Assembly (NCBI GenBank): GCA_009926645.1
Contig: RFOO01000023.1
Span: forward strand, 1 to 9,646
DNA length: 9,646 nt
DNA from: a bacterium
GTDB lineage: Bacteria > Verrucomicrobiota > Verrucomicrobiia > Opitutales > UBA953
Direction of reading: 5' to 3'
In this document: one piece after another, positions 7,212 through 9,646 of the stretch
Layout of the letters: each line of letters opens with the position of its first letter
How positions within the stretch are numbered: the first letter of the stretch is position 1
The notes under the pieces: generated by a model
What the model was told of the DNA's origin: nothing
Databases searched by the model: none
The model's input: the letters and a program-made list of their open reading frames with translations, nothing else
Position numbers and translations under genes: made by a program

Positions 7212-8870
7212 CTAGAAGGAACGTTGACCAAACTTTTGCGTCCATTCACGAGCTAATTGCAGGCGATGGATTTTGGCATTATGTCGAACATCGACTGGGA
7301 GTTTGTCTTGAAAAACGATCTCTTTAATTTGCAGCGAGAGCGGGTGATTGCTCGCTTTTTGGCGCAAGGAGCGAAGGAGAGATTCCTTTTCCTCGCTATT
7401 GAGCGGGGTGTGTTCTGGCTTAAGTTCAACCACAAGGACGGGGGTTTGTTGGGGAGCTTTTCCGATACCAATGAAGGCACAGCGCTCTACGGCTTCGTGT
7501 TCACGAAACAAGGGTTCAATTGATTCAGTGGTTATGGACCCCAAGGGCGTTTCTACTTTTTCGATACACCGACCGTGAAACCAAAGCCGACCTAAAGTAT
7601 CGAGGCGTCCAAGATCTCCCATGCGATGCCAAATTTTTTCTCCGTCTCTTATCTTCGCACGTTCGGTAGCCTCGGGCAAATGGTCATAAGACGAGGTGAC
7701 ACTTGGTCCAGTAACGATGATTTCGCCAATCATTCCTGCAGGACAAATCTCGGCGTCTTGCATCGAATGAATAACGCCTTTTTTTTCCTGAATAATTTGA
7801 ATTTCTACCCCTGCAACGGGTCGACCAACACATGTACCTAACCCCAGTAATGTTGAGGCATCAGTTTCAGATAAAATTTCCGAAGATTCAATCGACGAAA
7901 CCGGTAAACATTCAGTCGCTCCATAAGGAGTGAAAATCTGACAATGAGGAGCTATTCGGCGGAGTTGCTTAAGTAGTCGAGGGGGAACAGGAGCACCAGC
8001 AATGAGTAATCGTCGCAAGGACGGAAGAGACTTTTGTTGTTCGAGACAATAATGCGCAATACGTGACCAGATGGCGGGAGACCCAAAAGAATTGGTTACT
8101 TTCTCCGATTGAATGGCTGAGACGAGTGGCGCAGGGTCGCCTGCGGTTGGACGTGATGGGTCGAGCAAAGGCGTGACCGTAGTCATCCCTAATGCTGGAT
8201 TAAACAGAGCAAAAACGGGTAACATTGCCATGTCTACTTCTCCTGGCTCGATGCGGTAAGTTTCTTTGATCAGTCGAATTTGCGCATCGAAAATACCATG
8301 CGTGTAGCAAACTCCTTTTGGCGCACCCGTAGAACCAGAAGTAAAGAGAATGGCGGCGAGAGAGTTGGGTTGAACTTCTGCTAGTGGAAGAGGTGAAGAA
8401 GAGAAGCCCTCTTCAATGACTTTTTGCCAAGAAGCATTTCCAACTGCGAGGCGATGTTTGATGGTGGAAAAGGCTGAGAGTGGGAGATAACTTAACCAGC
8501 AAGCTTTCGGTATAGCAACGAGGGCGATGGGCTTCGACTGTTGAATACAGGCTAACATTTTTTTCCAACCCATCCCTGGGTCGATAGCGATGGGAACGGC
8601 CCCAATCTTTAACAGCCCAAACATACTGATGATAAGGTCATGACCAGGTTTGACGGCGAGTAGCGTGCGAGTGCCTTGGGTGATGCCTTGAGCATGAAAG
8701 GCTCGAGCGGCTGCATCGCTTTCTTGGTCGAGGCGTGCAAAAGAGCAACGGGCGTGTACTAATTTTCCTTCGGTGTCTACCGACAAAGGAGTTAGCGTGG
8801 CCGTGTGATGAGGAGTGCGTTGAGCTGCCTCGCGTAGGTGTCGTGCAACATTACATCCAAGGACATTCAT
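7212..8870 (-). CDS. oleC: OleC-type ATP-dependent beta-lactone synthetase (AMP-forming ligase fold)
   Basis: OleC uses ATP to convert 2-alkyl-3-hydroxyalkanoic acids to beta-lactones, which OleB then decarboxylates to cis-olefins. The 552-residue protein has the ANL-superfamily motifs in order: P-loop FTSGSTGAPKG (166-176), YGATE (306-310), the MGDLG aspartate (D409), FHGR (421-424), and a C-terminal lysine in HNAKIHR (K523). The stretches CYTHGIFDAQIRLIKE, MLPVFALFNPALGMTTV and VTNSFGSP are, from memory of Xanthomonas OleC, specific to OleC rather than generic acyl-CoA ligases. The gene is followed after 3 bases by oleD. The start ATG at 8870 lies only 13 bases from a strong hairpin, with a weak AGAG rather than a clear Shine-Dalgarno. 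oleA and oleB are not in the window. Confidence 0.92.
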   Translation of the reverse strand: MNVLGCNVARHLREAAQRTPHHTATLTPLSVDTEGKLVHARCSFARLDQESDAAARAFHAQGITQGTRTLLAVKPGHDLIISMFGLLKIGAVPIAIDPGMGWKKMLACIQQSKPIALVAIPKACWLSYLPLSAFSTIKHRLAVGNASWQKVIEEGFSSSPLPLAEVQPNSLAAILFTSGSTGAPKGVCYTHGIFDAQIRLIKETYRIEPGEVDMAMLPVFALFNPALGMTTVTPLLDPSRPTAGDPAPLVSAIQSEKVTNSFGSPAIWSRIAHYCLEQQKSLPSLRRLLIAGAPVPPRLLKQLRRIAPHCQIFTPYGATECLPVSSIESSEILSETDASTLLGLGTCVGRPVAGVEIQIIQEKKGVIHSMQDAEICPAGMIGEIIVTGPSVTSSYDHLPEATERAKIRDGEKIWHRMGDLGRLDTLGRLWFHGRCIEKVETPLGSITTESIEPLFREHEAVERCAFIGIGKAPQQTPVLVVELKPEHTPLNSEEKESLLRSLRQKASNHPLSLQIKEIVFQDKLPVDVRHNAKIHRLQLAREWTQKFGQRSF

Positions 8871-8883
8871 TTTCTCTAAATGA

Positions 8884-8907
8884 AGAAGCCCCGAAATCGG
8901 GGCTTCT
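8884..8907 (-). terminator. strong hairpin, probable terminator of the lipoprotein transcript
   Basis: AGAAGCCCCGA (8884-8894) pairs perfectly with TCGGGGCTTCT (8897-8907), giving up to 11 pairs less the tight loop. On the - strand it lies 22 bases past the lipoprotein stop and is followed by TTCATTT, a short, imperfect T tract. On the + strand no T tract follows. A second, smaller hairpin (ACTTC 8916-8920 with GAAGT 8925-8929) lies between it and the stop. It ends 13 bases before the oleC start codon, so it could also act as a leader structure of oleC. Confidence 0.65.
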
Positions 8908-8929
8908 GCAAGGACACTTCTGAGGAAGT

Positions 8930-9193
8930 TTAGTAGTCGGTCAGAGTGATGGCACCCCAGAGAAGGGTGACTCGGTCTCCCGTCACAGCACGACGAGAGT
9001 AAAGTTCGGTGGTGCTTAGGTTAATCGAGGAATTACGAGGAGCGGCAAAGGAACTGGGCTCGGTTTTAACAATACCGAGGAAATTATGAGCGGGTTCTAA
9101 AGATACCGCATTACCATGATTTGTGGTGTCATAGCTGTTGCAGCCAACTAGGCCTGCAGAAGCGATGATTGAGGCGAGGACAATTTGCTTCAT
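8930..9193 (-). CDS. small predicted lipoprotein of unknown function
   Basis: I do not recognise this 87-residue protein. It starts with a positively charged tip and hydrophobic core, MKQIVLASIIASAGLVGC, whose LVGC is a lipobox with C18 as the lipidated residue, so export and anchoring in a membrane is expected. The mature part is polar with a Ser/Thr-rich middle (NSSINLSTTELYSRR) and ends GDRVTLLWGAITLTDY, possibly beta strands. No catalytic motif is visible. A longer frame opens at 9265, but the start at 9193 is preferred because it gives a correct signal peptide and avoids overlap with the upstream gene. It lies 52 bases after the prepilin peptidase in the same direction, probably in one transcript, and is followed by a hairpin terminator. 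A link to pili is only positional. Confidence 0.72.
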   Translation of the reverse strand: MKQIVLASIIASAGLVGCNSYDTTNHGNAVSLEPAHNFLGIVKTEPSSFAAPRNSSINLSTTELYSRRAVTGDRVTLLWGAITLTDY

Positions 9194-9245
9194 GGGAAGG
9201 TCAAACATTTGACTTAAATGGTATTGGTGTGACAAGCCAGAAAGG

Positions 9246-9646
9246 TTAGTAGCCAACCCACTCAAACCAAGCGGAGACGAGTGCTGGACCTTTAAAGAAC
9301 CAAAGTGTAGCGGCTATGGCCATACTAGGCACAAAAGGCACACTTTCGCTCACTTTTTGGGGTCCGAAAAGCTTTAAAAGGGAGGGTAACTTTAGAATCA
9401 CACCGATGACGGCACCGCCAAAAAGGCAAAAGAGAGCCCCCTGCCAGCCACAAAAAGCACCGACCCCAGCGCATAAAATGATGTCCGCTTCTCCCATGGC
9501 TTCTTGACCCATGACGGCCGTTGCCAGAGTTCGTATCCACCAGACGGTAGCGGTACCTACTGCAATCCCGAGGAGAGAATGGCCGATGGCATTGAGTCGT
9601 TGAGTGAGTTCAACAATGTCACTTTTCTCGCCATGAAGGGATGGAA
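9246..9646 (-). CDS. type IV prepilin peptidase, C-terminal part (runs off the window)
   Basis: The open frame enters at the window edge (codons from 9644) and gives 132 residues with no start needed. Prepilin peptidases are multi-helix inner-membrane aspartyl proteases that cut and often methylate type IV pilins and type II secretion pseudopilins. The fragment has a hydrophobic helix (HSLLGIAVGTATVWWIR), then MGQEAMGEADIILCAGVGAF with the second catalytic Asp in GEAD. The family consensus is GxGD followed by K-L, so the third position and the lysine differ here. GWQGALFCLFGGAVIG and the closing VPFVPSMAIAATLWFF match the last helices, including the (I/V)PF-P-x-A-x-A segment. The first catalytic Asp and the zinc-binding cysteines, if present, are outside. 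pilD or a similar name is plausible but cannot be chosen from this half. Confidence 0.83.
   Translation of the reverse strand, partial: PSLHGEKSDIVELTQRLNAIGHSLLGIAVGTATVWWIRTLATAVMGQEAMGEADIILCAGVGAFCGWQGALFCLFGGAVIGVILKLPSLLKLFGPQKVSESVPFVPSMAIAATLWFFKGPALVSAWFEWVGY

Noticed and set aside
6744..7256. Open frame of 170 codons on the + strand over oleD
   Set aside because: It is a shadow of the OleD Rossmann region, with no family resemblance of its own.
7212..8870. Generic long-chain acyl-CoA synthetase instead of OleC
   Set aside because: The FALFNPALGMTTV and VTNSFGSP blocks and the tight link to oleD fit OleC better.

Overview
The window is a dense bacterial chromosomal segment of roughly balanced base composition, with all genes housekeeping or lipid-metabolic. 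The family content points to a Gram-negative bacterium, most plausibly of the Verrucomicrobiota/PVC group. The clues are OleC/OleD-type long-chain olefin or beta-lactone enzymes, a single-chain glycine decarboxylase of the GcvPA+GcvPB kind, a type IV prepilin peptidase, a small lipoprotein, and start codons that almost never have a Shine-Dalgarno sequence. This placement is an inference from gene families, not a measured identification.

Region 1 (1-1969, + strand) holds two adjacent damaged genes. The first is metF (methylenetetrahydrofolate reductase, 5' end cut by the window edge). The second is a UMF1/Atg22-type major-facilitator transporter. Each reads well in one frame, loses a block of conserved sequence, and resumes in a second frame. 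Both look like internal deletions rather than single-base frameshifts, and each break lies at or beside a perfect short inverted repeat. They could be true pseudogenes or a local cloning/assembly defect.

Region 2 (1959-5736) has gcvP on the - strand, a 994-residue glycine dehydrogenase (decarboxylating) whose two halves resemble the separate GcvPA and GcvPB subunits. It is divergent from nth (endonuclease III) on the + strand. Nth has its catalytic Lys and Asp but an unusual cysteine spacing in its iron-sulfur loop.

Region 3 (5726-8870, - strand) is the most distinctive part: oleC, oleD and a hotdog-fold acyl-CoA thioesterase in one direction, with oleC and oleD separated by 3 bases. OleC (beta-lactone synthetase) and OleD (2-alkyl-3-oxoalkanoate reductase) act on the product of OleA, which condenses two fatty acyl-CoAs. 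Neither oleA nor oleB is in the window, and a hairpin separates oleC from the unrelated genes upstream. The thioesterase sits where a third pathway member might be.

Region 4 (8871-9646, - strand) has an apparent terminator hairpin, a small lipoprotein of unknown function, and the C-terminal half of a type IV prepilin peptidase running off the window edge.

Packing is tight throughout. The longest gene-free stretch is the 160-base gcvP/nth divergent region, and both convergent gene pairs overlap at their stop codons by exactly 11 bases. No tRNA, rRNA, CRISPR, insertion sequence or obvious phage gene was seen.
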